A DNA stretch of 64,000 nt, taken from NCBI GenBank assembly GCA_004282745.1, contig SHMT01000027.1:1-64000 (forward strand). The letters are read 5' to 3'. The notes below the pieces were generated by a model that saw nothing but the letters and a program-made list of their open reading frames with translations, was not told the DNA's origin and ran no database searches. The translations under genes and the position numbers were made by a program. This DNA is from Candidatus Scalindua sp. SCAELEC01 (lineage in GTDB: Bacteria; Planctomycetota; Brocadiia; Brocadiales; Scalinduaceae). Within the stretch, counting starts at the first letter, position 1, and each line of letters begins with the position of its first letter. Shown here one piece after another: positions 9,547 through 19,173 of this stretch.

Positions 9547-10701
9547 TTATTTACATAGCCTAGTGAGAACATTCATTGTTCTAACGGTATTTCGTGGTGA
9601 AAAAGTGTCTATCGCGATTTGACGGTTTTGTTTTCCCAACCGTCTACATAAAGATTCTGAGTTATAAACTTGCGAAATTGCTTGTGCCAGACCCTCTACA
9701 TCATTTTCGTTTACTAATATTTCTGGAATAATTCGAGGGATTTCAACATGGCGAGTTGTAATTACCGGCTTACCACAGGCCATTGCTTCAATTAACACAT
9801 TTGGAAATCCTTCTGCAACACCAGAATCATCAACGCGGCAGGGAAGACAGAACACATTACAAGTTCTGTAAAGTGCCTTTAATGCAGTACCACTCAGTTT
9901 TCCAAAGAATGCAACTTGTTGCTCGATACCCAAATCTAAAACCATTTGCTTGACGTTCACTGATCTCTCGGAGCCGTCACCACCTACTACCCAAATCTCA
10001 AAATCATCATTATTAAGCTGCTTTACCGCCTTAAATAGAATGTCATGACCTTTACGTTTAACAAAGAATCCCACAATAAGAATGGTAAACTTCTTTTTGG
10101 GTTTATATTCATCAATATCCACACTATACCTTATTACCTCTATTTGAGAAGGTTCAATATTAAAATGTTTTGAAATATATTCACGGTTAAAGTCCGATAC
10201 TGTAATGATTTGATTACAAGATGAAAGCGCATGTTTAAAGAGAAGAGGATTAGGGTTTTGATAAAGCTCATAAGCATGGATTGTAACAACCAACGGTTTA
10301 TTCAATATTTGTTTGCAAAAATACCCAATAAAAAACTTTCGATCTCCAAAAGTACTATAAATTATATCCAACTGCTTCATTTTATCGGAAAAATAAAAAG
10401 CGATGGCAAAATCAATAAATGATTTATATAAAAGTGCTTCCCATAGTATTTTTAAATATTTGACCGGCGACTTGATAAAGAAGTAAGGCTGCATCAGTAT
10501 AACGTAGATGGGATTCCATTTATGAAGTGCCCACTCTTCGTGGGCGTTGTATAGCCCCAGATTGAATTTTGTGGAAAAGAGGCTGATAGACGCGCCGTAT
10601 CGAGCGAGATAAACTATTTCCCTATAGATAAAGTGTTCCAATCCATTTTTCATCGAGGCAATAATTCCTATCTTTAAACCTTTTCCGTTTGAACTCTTCA
10701 T
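9547..10701 (-). CDS. Family 4 glycosyltransferase
   Basis: 384 residues from the ATG at 10701 (AGGA eight bases upstream). GT-B fold: N-terminal KIGIIASMKNGLEHFIYRE and, in the C-terminal domain, EGFPNVLIEAMACGKPVITT, the E-x7-E retaining-GT4 signature. It is a paralogue of the enzyme at 20347-21531: both start with a near-identical K-I-x-x-I-x-S-M-K-x-G-L motif and share the order of all major blocks. The frame stays open 97 codons further upstream, but that stretch has no GT counterpart in the paralogue and is described separately. Confidence 0.85.
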   Translation of the reverse strand: MKSSNGKGLKIGIIASMKNGLEHFIYREIVYLARYGASISLFSTKFNLGLYNAHEEWALHKWNPIYVILMQPYFFIKSPVKYLKILWEALLYKSFIDFAIAFYFSDKMKQLDIIYSTFGDRKFFIGYFCKQILNKPLVVTIHAYELYQNPNPLLFKHALSSCNQIITVSDFNREYISKHFNIEPSQIEVIRYSVDIDEYKPKKKFTILIVGFFVKRKGHDILFKAVKQLNNDDFEIWVVGGDGSERSVNVKQMVLDLGIEQQVAFFGKLSGTALKALYRTCNVFCLPCRVDDSGVAEGFPNVLIEAMACGKPVITTRHVEIPRIIPEILVNENDVEGLAQAISQVYNSESLCRRLGKQNRQIAIDTFSPRNTVRTMNVLTRLCK

Positions 10702-11026
10702 ATATGCATTCCTGTTTTGTATTAAAATAATAAACTGAATATTATAAGTAAACTCTATTATGAACTTTTTGAACTTTAGGTACTTACGCTGTATCACACT
10801 ATCAAGATGTCTGAAAACCGGGACACTCGAACGATGAATTAAATCAAAAATGAATCTAAACTCTTCTGTTAGGTTTCGGTCATGACAATTGGAACGATTG
10901 ATAAACATTACTCGTCTGTCTTTTAAAGGAGCAGTCATATACCGGCGAAGCAGATTACGAGCTTTTCTTTGGATACAACTTGTTAACCACACCAGTTTGA
11001 GAATCTTGTACTAAAGCGGCACTCAT
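10702..11026 (-). pseudogene. Possible gene remnant fused in frame ahead of the GT4 gene
   Basis: An ATG at 11026 with a strong GGAAG ribosome site lies 18 bases after the dehydrogenase stop, but its frame closes after 23 codons (MSAALVQDSQTGVVNKLYPK...). A second frame then stays open for 97 codons into the GT4 gene, with basic, protein-like sequence (IQRKARNLLRRYMTAPLKDR, later RSNCHDRNLTEEFRFIFDLI). A well-signalled start with a broken frame suggests a frameshifted or internally deleted gene. No family recognised. It could also be an unusual GT4 leader. Confidence 0.35.
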
Positions 11027-11043
11027 TTTATCCACTTCCTTTC

Positions 11044-11961
11044 TCAATTAAATTGCGCAATAATTCTGAGAATATGTTGTCCGATTTGCCTTTGTGAATC
11101 TATTGTCATCGCCCCTATATGAGGTGTTAATACGATATTGGTGAGTTGAGAAAGAGGTGATATTTTGCCCTCACCTTCTTGGTTGTGCACATCTAATGCC
11201 GCACCTGCGAGACCACCAGGTTGAGTTAAATATTGATACAATGCACTTTCATCCAGTACGCCGCCTCTAGCAAGATTTACTAAAAATGAACCATCCTTCA
11301 TGAACGACAATTCTTTGGAACTTATTAAATTACGCGTTGTCTCTTTCAGTGGAACATGAATGCTTACGAAATCTGAGGTTTTCAGGACAGTTTCCATATC
11401 AACAAGATCAAATCCATGGTCTCTGAAATGTTTTCCATTAATAGAAGCAGGGCTTTCTACACAGCCCAGTATGTTCATACCCCATGCTTTACCGAAACCC
11501 CCTACCCGCGTTCCAATATTGCCCGCACCAATTATCCCAAGGGTTTTTCCAGTTAATAAATGTCCATCTAATTCATTTTTTGCCCATCTGCCTTTTCTTA
11601 ATAAAGTATCAGCGACCACAATCTGCCGCGCAAGAGAGAGCATCAATGCAAAAGACATCTCTGCAACAGCAACGGCTCCTGGACCGGGAATACGTTTAAG
11701 AGGTATGTCCTGTTGCTTTAGGTATGCAAGGTCAATGTTGTCCAGGCCAGATCCGGCACGTATTATCAGTCTTAGTTTCTTTGCTGCAGCAAGTATTTCC
11801 CTATTCAGGCTAATACCACTACGAAAAATAAGGACCTCCTGATTACAAATTATTGTTCGAAGTTTTGCTTCATTCGCATTAAAAGCCTTAGTGACATTGT
11901 GCTTATCTTCTAACGTCTGTAGTGCATCTTTATCAATAGAACTCGCTACGAGTATTTTCAT
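11044..11961 (-). CDS. D-2-hydroxyacid dehydrogenase, SerA-like (short form)
   Basis: 305 residues. The Rossmann motif GIIGAGNIGTRVGGFG lies in the middle. Catalytic landmarks of D-isomer dehydrogenases are present: Arg in NLARGGVLDESAL, Glu in DVHNQEGEG, His in LTPHIGAMT. It lacks the C-terminal ACT domain of full phosphoglycerate dehydrogenases, as many EPS-locus homologues do. It may oxidise 3-phosphoglycerate or glycerate, which would tie in with the FkbH carrier fusion, whose family uses a glycerate-level precursor. That link is inference. GGAGGA directly precedes the ATG. Confidence 0.8.
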   Translation of the reverse strand: MKILVASSIDKDALQTLEDKHNVTKAFNANEAKLRTIICNQEVLIFRSGISLNREILAAAKKLRLIIRAGSGLDNIDLAYLKQQDIPLKRIPGPGAVAVAEMSFALMLSLARQIVVADTLLRKGRWAKNELDGHLLTGKTLGIIGAGNIGTRVGGFGKAWGMNILGCVESPASINGKHFRDHGFDLVDMETVLKTSDFVSIHVPLKETTRNLISSKELSFMKDGSFLVNLARGGVLDESALYQYLTQPGGLAGAALDVHNQEGEGKISPLSQLTNIVLTPHIGAMTIDSQRQIGQHILRIIAQFN

Positions 11962-12297
11962 TCATCCTCCACATTCAAGAAAGTAATTCTTATTAAATTA
12001 AGAGTATTACATTTAGAATCCAAATAAGCATCATTCTAGTTACAACAATTAATCTAGATAAAGCCAATCTATCAAAAAGGAACAGTACTTTTTTGTATGA
12101 TTTTTCTATTCAGTTCAAAATAATTCATTGAATTGTCACTTGGAGTCACTCATTATACATAAGAATGTTTCCGACTCGAATAAAGTCACATTTAAATATA
12201 TTCTTTCTAAATATTCATGATACAAGATATTTAACTGCCTTTTGGTTGTTGCCATTCCTTTTTTACTTTTTTCCTTTAAGAACGTTTAATTGTTGAA
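11962..12297. other. Gene-free spacer in EPS chain
   Basis: About 335 AT-rich bases between the SerA-like gene and the ATP-grasp gene. No open frame, no convincing terminator and no repeat from the families seen elsewhere. It could hold a promoter for the distal genes, but I cannot point to a good -35/-10 pair. Confidence 0.5.
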
Positions 12298-13506
12298 TTA
12301 TGGGGACTTCCTTTTAGCTTTCTCTTTACGGTTAAAGAATATCTTGACGACTCTGAGCAAATCACTTAAAAATGGAACTGGGTCTGTGATTGAAAAAAGA
12401 GCAAATATTTTTTTTCCTCTATAGGAATTAATCCATTGTATTAGAGAAAGATCTCCCCTCCTCCAATAATGGATGCTTGACATAAAATCTTTTCTTAAAT
12501 AAACCCATTTGATGCCCGATACTCTCTTTTTCAGATTGCAGGGCAAAGGCTTATTGACTGCATCACAATAAACAGAATATAAAAGTTCAACACCACTCGC
12601 TTCAGCAATGGCTGAACGTGCAGTTGGGCGACCGATATTGGGTTCCAAAATATAATATTGTCCTGTACGAGGGTCCTGTTTGAATTCAACATAACCGAGT
12701 CCCTGAAAATTAACCGTTTTGAATAACCTAATAGATTCCTGCAAAACAGTATCGTTATGACACTCCTGTCCAAGGCAAGTTTCCCCTGTCCGTGGTGGCC
12801 ACTGGCGGATTTTTTTTGATACAAATGAAGCCACTGGTTGTGAGTCTCTGTTAAAATAACAATTGCATGAATAGAGGTTGCTGTCTGTGCCTTCAATCCA
12901 CTCCTGGACTATTAATGAATCCACGAGAGAACTGTAGTTTTCAAATACATCATAAAGCTCACTTCTATGAGATACTTTGAAAGCTTTGATGTATGTTTTC
13001 TGCACCCATTGAGGCAATTTGCTTGACGGTGGTTTTACAACGTACGGGAATTGGAGTATTGAGAGTGCGTACTCCAAATCTTCTCTTTTCTCCACAAAAA
13101 CTGTTTTTGGAATGAGAATGCCATGTTTATCCGCATATTGATAAAAGCGTACCTTATCCATCAGTATTTCAACTGTATCATGATCAGGAAGAAGAACATG
13201 ATAAAATTCTTTCAATTTATTCCTGTGTTGCGATATCATCAATACACTTCGGTCCATACAGGGAAATAAAACGGCCTTTTCCTTCAGTTTTGGACCAATA
13301 CTAGTCAGAGTTTCTATAAAATCAACATTCATTGTGTCAGCAATGTATATTTCTTTACAGGCATTTGTTTTACACCCTACCGAATTGCGATCCTTAGCTA
13401 TGCCAATGACGTAAATACCGTATTGAGCAAGGGTCCTGGCGACATAAACTCCTCGCAAATCATCCATGCCAACGACAATAGCACTAGCAATATTATTTTC
13501 TCTCAT
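12298..13506 (-). CDS. ATP-grasp ligase (carbamoyl-phosphate-synthase-like, COG3919 type)
   Basis: About 402 residues from the ATG at 13506; a TTG three codons upstream is an alternative. The N-terminal domain (SAIVVGMDDLRGVYVARTLA) is the pre-ATP-grasp fold. The ATP-binding part includes YVVKPPSSK, VQEWIEGTDSNLY and a metal-binding YILEPNIGRPTARSA. Such enzymes join an acylphosphate to an amine. In EPS loci of this type they stand next to FemAB proteins, as here (13694-14830), suggesting a joint role in attaching amino acids or amides to a lipid-linked glycan or precursor. The substrate is unknown. Confidence 0.75.
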   Translation of the reverse strand: MRENNIASAIVVGMDDLRGVYVARTLAQYGIYVIGIAKDRNSVGCKTNACKEIYIADTMNVDFIETLTSIGPKLKEKAVLFPCMDRSVLMISQHRNKLKEFYHVLLPDHDTVEILMDKVRFYQYADKHGILIPKTVFVEKREDLEYALSILQFPYVVKPPSSKLPQWVQKTYIKAFKVSHRSELYDVFENYSSLVDSLIVQEWIEGTDSNLYSCNCYFNRDSQPVASFVSKKIRQWPPRTGETCLGQECHNDTVLQESIRLFKTVNFQGLGYVEFKQDPRTGQYYILEPNIGRPTARSAIAEASGVELLYSVYCDAVNKPLPCNLKKRVSGIKWVYLRKDFMSSIHYWRRGDLSLIQWINSYRGKKIFALFSITDPVPFLSDLLRVVKIFFNRKEKAKRKSP

Positions 13507-13693
13507 GTTTTTCAACTAGTTATCGAAAGGTGGATAAAAGATTACCCCATACCGTTTACATATAATGATGGGACCTATTGGTTACCGCCTGTATTCGATA
13601 TATTCAATAAAAGGTAATACTCATGATATGTATAAAGAGACTTCTTCCAATGAAATGAAGGTATGTCATTCCATTGCGATAATAATTTGTTTC

Positions 13694-14830
13694 TCATCGT
13701 GTTCTCATCCAATTAAGTAATTTTTTTATTGTAGAGTTTTCGTGCATAAACAAGCTTGCGAATTGATAGATAACTCGATAAGACCAGTTGGGAATATACT
13801 CATAAGGTTTTGGGTTCCAAACTAAATCTCCACCGAATCCAAGTTTGAATCGGTGAGTGTTGCTTCTGTAAGATTCTGGAAGAGGCTTGCCATCCATTGC
13901 AAGATTGGCAGCTTTTGGATCGATACCTTCAAAATCATAATATCTGAACCCCTGAGACTTTGCCCATTTAATTGCAGTCCAGTGTATGAACTCGTTAGGT
14001 TTCAGGTTTTTCATTTTGCCAAACCAGGCTCCTCTCTTATATATAACGGTATCACCGAAGGCGATAAGCAAAATGGCAGATAAATCAACTCCCCGATATT
14101 GAGTAATAAAAAGTTTAATATTTTTAGTTGGCATAAAGCAATTCCAGAGCTTCAGAAAAAATTCTTCTGATTCTGTTGAAAAATTTTGTCTTGCTGCGGT
14201 TGATAAAAGCAAACGGTGGAAAGTTTTTAGATCTTTAATATTTCCCTCCCTGACAGTAATTCCCTGGCGTTCCGCTTTTTTCAGATTATATCGTGTCTTT
14301 TGTTTCATCCGTGAAAGGATTTCATCCAGTTCCAGTTTTAAATCTACCACTACAGTCGAAACTGAAGCGAAAGAGATCCTCGATTCACAAAATCCTAAAC
14401 CGAAAAATTTGTCAGTATAGTCATATTGGCAGAGAGGGGGCTGTACGATTAAATGTCGAACCCGAAGCAATTTAAGTAACTTTTCCAACTCTTGCATAAG
14501 CAGGATAAATTGTTCAGATCGGAAGTCTTTGAAAATTGGTCCTTTGGGAATATATGCAGTTGAGCCAGTAAATTTTATTGGAAGAGATCTGTACAACATT
14601 TGCGCACCAGCAATAATTTCTCTAGTATCTTTGAGAACAATAGTAACAGATTTCCAGTTTTGTACAGTTTTTGCTCTTGCCCAATGGCTGCTTTGGACAT
14701 GATTTCCCCCTTCAATACTAACAAATTTGTCCCAATCTTCACTATTTACGTCAGGGGAAATGGCGACAGAATACTGTTTTTTTTCTTTCTGTTCTGGTAG
14801 TGTAATTTCAAATTTATTACTTAGTTTCAT
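13694..14830 (-). CDS. FemAB-like GNAT aminoacyltransferase
   Basis: About 378 residues from the ATG at 14830 (GAAGGG nine bases upstream); the frame also allows a TTG 13 codons earlier without a ribosome site. It contains paired GNAT-like halves of the FemAB/peptidyltransferase type: SRMKQKTRYNLKKAERQGIT is the basic helix before the second half, and FEGIDPKAA with FKLGFGGDLV closes it. Family members move an amino acid from aminoacyl-tRNA onto muropeptides. EPS-locus members probably modify a glycan or lipid carrier. A second, divergent family member is at 16909-17952. Confidence 0.8.
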   Translation of the reverse strand: MKLSNKFEITLPEQKEKKQYSVAISPDVNSEDWDKFVSIEGGNHVQSSHWARAKTVQNWKSVTIVLKDTREIIAGAQMLYRSLPIKFTGSTAYIPKGPIFKDFRSEQFILLMQELEKLLKLLRVRHLIVQPPLCQYDYTDKFFGLGFCESRISFASVSTVVVDLKLELDEILSRMKQKTRYNLKKAERQGITVREGNIKDLKTFHRLLLSTAARQNFSTESEEFFLKLWNCFMPTKNIKLFITQYRGVDLSAILLIAFGDTVIYKRGAWFGKMKNLKPNEFIHWTAIKWAKSQGFRYYDFEGIDPKAANLAMDGKPLPESYRSNTHRFKLGFGGDLVWNPKPYEYIPNWSYRVIYQFASLFMHENSTIKKLLNWMRTR

Positions 14831-15275
14831 ACTTGGAACCCTTCTCGGGTGACATGTTCCTTGATTCAACTCAAACGGTTTGATTCTTTATAGGTATCAA
14901 TTCCCCCAGCCCAATTCATTTAAACTATGGTTGAGAAAATTCAGACTCTTCTCTTTTTTGTATTTTGATCATTCATACAGCAATAAAGTATTGTGGCACA
15001 TATTTTTTACATCGAGTAATAATGCACTGTTGGATCAGAGTAATTAGAAAAGGGTAGGATCTCAATCCGTTCCGTTTTATAATCTTCGAAATAGCAACGG
15101 ATCATTCCATCTATTGGAGAACCAGAACCATCAACCAGTATATAAGCTTTGAGACAGAATACATAAGTATAAAAAATAGTATTAGTCCATACTTTTGAAT
15201 GAAAGACATCGCTTATGCGATGTAGTATTACCTGTTGCTGGAAATGATTGTGCAGGACAGCAACACAAACTATTT
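14831..15275. other. Gene-free spacer
   Basis: About 445 bases between the FemAB-like gene and the methyltransferase gene. No open frame over about 30 codons with coding character, no repeat from the families described here and no clear terminator. I see nothing definite. Confidence 0.5.
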
Positions 15276-15920
15276 TTATAGAGAATTTTTTTTCCTAGCT
15301 GCGACAAGAATCTTTGGGCTTATGTGATAACGACGTTCCAACTGGAGCACATCTTCAATTAAAGCAGTAATACCGACAAATACGCTATTACTCGTTCGGG
15401 TGAAGGGTTGCCAGTTATAGCCAGCAACTCCATCTATGACAAACCCATACCTCGTAATTGACTCGAATACTTCAAGATAGCTAAAGTCAGCCGATGGATT
15501 CTGCAGGTATTCTGTACGACCAACAATTTGCTTTAGCAACCACTTATAGCTTCTCTGATTCAAAAAGTCAAAAATCAATAAACCATTGTCAGATAGTACG
15601 CGATTGCACTCTTGGAGGAACATTGAGTAATCTAAAAACTCAAAACATTGGATTGCTAATATACAGTTAAATTTACCATTAGCAAATGGCAGGTGTTCTG
15701 CATTAGCCACACTAAGTGGGATATCTTTTGATTTTTGTTGCAATACAGATAGTGCTTCACTGTTTAGATCGAGTCCAATTATCTGAAAACCTTTATTATG
15801 TAATGGCAGAGTAAAGTAACCTATACCACAAGCAATATCAAGTATGGAGTATGGCTTTACTGCACTTTCAAGATAACGTTTAATAAACTTATTCTCGTGA
15901 TAGGAAAGATAACGCCCCAC
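15276..15920 (-). CDS. Class I SAM-dependent methyltransferase
   Basis: 214 residues from a GTG at 15920. Motif I is SILDIACGIGYFTLPL, the acidic strand-2 end is IIGLDLNSEAL and motif II/III is AEHLPFANGKFNCILAIQCFEFL, as in the Methyltransf_11 group. It probably methylates a small molecule, sugar or lipid of the EPS pathway. The GTG has no good ribosome site. The frame stays open about 30 codons further (residues ...FTPEYSRDTT ahead of VGRYLSY) with AAAGGA upstream of rare ATA/ATT codons, so translation may begin earlier at a non-standard codon. Confidence 0.75.
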   Translation of the reverse strand: MGRYLSYHENKFIKRYLESAVKPYSILDIACGIGYFTLPLHNKGFQIIGLDLNSEALSVLQQKSKDIPLSVANAEHLPFANGKFNCILAIQCFEFLDYSMFLQECNRVLSDNGLLIFDFLNQRSYKWLLKQIVGRTEYLQNPSADFSYLEVFESITRYGFVIDGVAGYNWQPFTRTSNSVFVGITALIEDVLQLERRYHISPKILVAARKKNSL

Positions 15921-16908
15921 GGTTGTATCTCGTGAGTATTCTGGTGTAAAGGTTTTATTTTGTTTTGTGTTGATAATGTGAATGAGTATTCCTTTAGCTA
16001 ATTTTGTATTGAACTATTTAGTTCGCATCTTGGATTGGGTGTAATATTATTGCTTGGGGTAATTCTCGGACGTCTTGGCTAAATTCTTGCGAGTAATGCG
16101 GCCAGTCAACCTATAATCCGTCAGGTACTGGTATATTGATATAGAGATAAATTCCTGTTTCATGTTCCTGAAAATAGCTAATCATTCTGACAATAACTGG
16201 AGTGGTAATAAAATGCCATTCAATCCCAAGAAATCATAATGGAGTGTCCCCCTTTGAAGTATAGTGGTAGTGCTAGAGAACATAAAAAGTGTAACCTCTT
16301 GTTAAAGCGACTGATGTCCACTGATAGCTAGACCAGTAAATAAACATTAAGGCTGTGGCGAATCTTAAAACTCAACTAATAACAGTAACTCCCAGAGCCA
16401 CATTTTCTGGTTTATGGCAAGAGTGTAGGCAACAAAATGTCATTAAGAAAAATGAGAAATAAGCATTATGGACTAACGCTGAATTTCCAAACACAGGTCA
16501 TGAAATCTATTTTTTGGTTGATCACAATTGCTATGGCAAATGCTTTCTAGTGACCAAAAAGAATATTAAGAAAAGAGAAATCAATTTACATCTAACAGCT
16601 TGAACATAATTTCCCTCCCCTACAGAAGCAAGAAGAATTCGCCCCATTCTTCATTGTCGACATCAGTAGTAATAGAGGTTGAATTTTTTTCTATTTGTTG
16701 TTCGTGTGTTGAACATCCGAGTTCTCTTTTGAGTTTCATAATGAGTCTTTTTCCGGCAGCGTTTTCAGTTGTTGCAACTCACTGTTATATTTTGGTCTAT
16801 TTGATGTTGATAAGAAAGTAATTCAATTTTATTATCAGAAATTAATCTGAAAATAAATGTCTAATTTTCATTGACACATTCCGCATTGCAGAAAATAGTA
16901 ACCTAAAA
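15921..16908. other. Nearly 1 kb gene-free gap
   Basis: The largest empty stretch inside the EPS chain. Open frames are short and interrupted. A plus-strand fragment near 16490-16590 reads protein-like for about 40 codons (EIYFLVDHNCYGKCFLVTKK). A minus-strand stretch near 16620-16740 reads MKLKRELGCSTHEQQIEK but lacks a ribosome site. These could be remains of a lost gene or transposase. None is assignable. Confidence 0.45.
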
Positions 16909-17952
16909 TTATGTAAAGTATCTATAAAGTAAATTACCTGCTTTTTCTGTAATTTCGTTGGGAACAGATTCATCGGTAAAAAGGTCTGTTAATTGAGGTA
17001 GCAAGTTGCGTATTTGTGTGTCTCTTTTGCTGACCCCACCTTCAGGAGTGAGCCGTAAAAAAGAGATAGTTTTTTGATCAGTGGCATATTTTTGTTTATA
17101 GCGTATCAATCCATCCTGCCCCGAATCACTTAATCCGAGGTCGAGGAAATTTAGACCCATCTCTTTTGCGTATTTTATTCCCTCCCACATTAGTAAATCA
17201 TTGGGTCGCATACTTTGTGTGTCTGATAACGATGCGTTGAATTTATAATAAAGCCGGTCTTTCCATTTTAGATAAAAAACACCTCCTATTATTTTATTTT
17301 CAAGTTCAGTGAGCATGAGGGCGCCTTGACCAGGAACAATAAAGTTTCTCCAAATATTTTCTAGAAAACAAAATGACTGTGCCAAAAGCCGGTATTTGTC
17401 TTTTCTGATTTTAAGATGGAGTTCAAAGAAGGCTCTCAGGTCAGACTCTTCAGAAGCAATGCGGACAGAAACTCCATCTTTCTTCGCTTTACGTATAGCA
17501 CGGCGGCTTGAACTATGGATGTTGTTAAAAATAGTTTCTAGGTCTTCTGTCAGGTCGAGACCATGCCAATTAGCACGATTAATAAGTTCGAACCGACTGT
17601 CTTCAAGGGGAACAGTCGTATGAAGACAACGCACTGTCAACGGACTTTTCTCTGATATTAATATGTTCGTCAGGGTTGTCCATTGACTCATATCTTTCAC
17701 GATAGGATCACAGTAGTCTGAAAAAGGGAGTGAAACAATGCGGGGAGAGAACATATCATTAATTTTGATATAAGGTATTCCAGCAAGAGGCCTATTCTCT
17801 TCATTTACCAATAAGATGGCTCGTGCGGTAAAGTTATATGTTGTTACGAGTACCTCTAACCATCTCGGAGAATGGAAAACATCGGATTGGCATTCATCAA
17901 TCAATTGCATCCAAAGACTTGATGTCAAAGGATTAACTTCTATTGTTTTCAT
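16909..17952 (-). CDS. GNAT/FemAB-like acyltransferase (Acetyltransf_6 type)
   Basis: 347 residues. The C-terminal GNAT-like domain has ALMLTELENKIIGGVFYLKW, a YYKFNASLSD strand and LNFLDLGLSDSGQDGLIRYK, the block typical of FemAB-related proteins of EPS loci. The N-terminal half carries the matching basic segment SSRRAIRKAKKDGVSVRI. It may acylate or aminoacylate a sugar on the lipid carrier. AAGGAATAAAGAA precedes the ATG, and the next gene upstream (GT4) stops only 27 bases away, so the two are probably co-translated. Confidence 0.75.
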   Translation of the reverse strand: MKTIEVNPLTSSLWMQLIDECQSDVFHSPRWLEVLVTTYNFTARAILLVNEENRPLAGIPYIKINDMFSPRIVSLPFSDYCDPIVKDMSQWTTLTNILISEKSPLTVRCLHTTVPLEDSRFELINRANWHGLDLTEDLETIFNNIHSSSRRAIRKAKKDGVSVRIASEESDLRAFFELHLKIRKDKYRLLAQSFCFLENIWRNFIVPGQGALMLTELENKIIGGVFYLKWKDRLYYKFNASLSDTQSMRPNDLLMWEGIKYAKEMGLNFLDLGLSDSGQDGLIRYKQKYATDQKTISFLRLTPEGGVSKRDTQIRNLLPQLTDLFTDESVPNEITEKAGNLLYRYFT

Positions 17953-17979
17953 TTCTTTATTCCTTAATTTTTTCTATTT

Positions 17980-19173
17980 CTACAAAAATAGTTGTTTGTA
18001 TACGTTAATTAAATTATTCTCCTGGTGACACCATGATAAGTTTGCCTCAATGCGTTCTCGTCCAATCTTACCTAACAGCTTTTGCTTTTCAGGTTCATCG
18101 ATAAGCCGTATAATCTGGGCAGCAAAATCGGACTCACTGTTTGGTTCTGCATATACGGCCGCATCTCCTGCAGAGACTCTATGTTCCGGAAGGTCAAAAG
18201 CAATAATTGGCTTACTGAAGGCCATATACTCAAGTAACTTTATCATTGTAGAGCGATCATTGTAGCTGTTCGAGGGTTCTGGGGCGACGCAGATATCAGC
18301 GCCCATCAGATATTGCGAGACCTCATTATGTTCAATCCAACCGGTAAATATTAAATGATCTAAAATTTGCAATTCTTCTGCGAGTACTCGAAGGCTTTTG
18401 TATGCATCTCCATCGCCGACAAGAGTACAGAAAAAGTCATTTCGGCTATATTTTTTTATCATGCAATGCAATGATCTAAGTAAATAATCAACCCCATCAT
18501 GAAATCCCATGTCTCCTACATAGCATAAGGCTGTTTTTCCATTTTTCTCCTTTGATACATAATTTAATGTTGGTAATTCATCAAGGATAGGGCCATTTCT
18601 GACGACGGTTACAGACGATTCAGTCAAGTAATTCCGTTCAATGCCCAGTCTCTTATAAGAGTCATTTGTCGTAATAACGTGATCGGCAATTTTGCATGAT
18701 AGTCTCTCAAACATGAGTAATGATTTGTAAACCAGTCTGCTCCCTTGACCGCCAAAGCGTGCATAATACATTTCAGGGGAAAGATCGTGCTGATCGAAAA
18801 CAAACTGTTTCCCGATGATCTTATAACAAACCGCAATGAGGACGAAGAGGTCAGGTGGATTGTGGGCATGTATAACATCAAATCCATGGCGAAAGAGAAC
18901 AAGCAAAGAGAATAAAGAAGCCGTTATTAATGAATAACCGTACTCAATTATATAACCAAAAAAACCAGCGGACAGAGGCGGAGGAGGATATCGATAAACT
19001 TGCACATTATTAATTCTCTCGTTCCATTTTTGACCCATTTTCATAGGACAAATAACAATAACAAAAAATCCAGATGTTGTTAAGGAAGTTGCTTCGTTTC
19101 TTACTCTAAAATCTTGAGGATATGTGCTATTTTCAAGTAGCATCAGAATGCGGTTTATTTTTTTGCTTTTCAT
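17980..19173 (-). CDS. Family 4 glycosyltransferase (WbuB-like)
   Basis: 397 residues of GT-B fold. The N-terminus RILMLLENSTYPQDFRVRNE and an internal FDVIHAHNPPDLF are typical of WbuB/EPS GT4 enzymes. The C-terminal domain has VGDMGFHDGVDYLLRS, LIFTGWIEH and a donor-binding segment ICVAPEPSNSYNDRSTMIKL in which Glu positions of the E-x7-E motif are less regular. The ATG overlaps the stop of the toroid-protein gene by four bases (ATGA), indicating translational coupling. Donor unknown. Confidence 0.85.
   Translation of the reverse strand: MKSKKINRILMLLENSTYPQDFRVRNEATSLTTSGFFVIVICPMKMGQKWNERINNVQVYRYPPPPLSAGFFGYIIEYGYSLITASLFSLLVLFRHGFDVIHAHNPPDLFVLIAVCYKIIGKQFVFDQHDLSPEMYYARFGGQGSRLVYKSLLMFERLSCKIADHVITTNDSYKRLGIERNYLTESSVTVVRNGPILDELPTLNYVSKEKNGKTALCYVGDMGFHDGVDYLLRSLHCMIKKYSRNDFFCTLVGDGDAYKSLRVLAEELQILDHLIFTGWIEHNEVSQYLMGADICVAPEPSNSYNDRSTMIKLLEYMAFSKPIIAFDLPEHRVSAGDAAVYAEPNSESDFAAQIIRLIDEPEKQKLLGKIGRERIEANLSWCHQENNLINVYKQLFL

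Noticed and set aside
16600-16821. 73-codon plus-strand frame in the 1-kb gap
   Set aside because: No ribosome site and no coding-like codon pattern; possible decayed sequence only.
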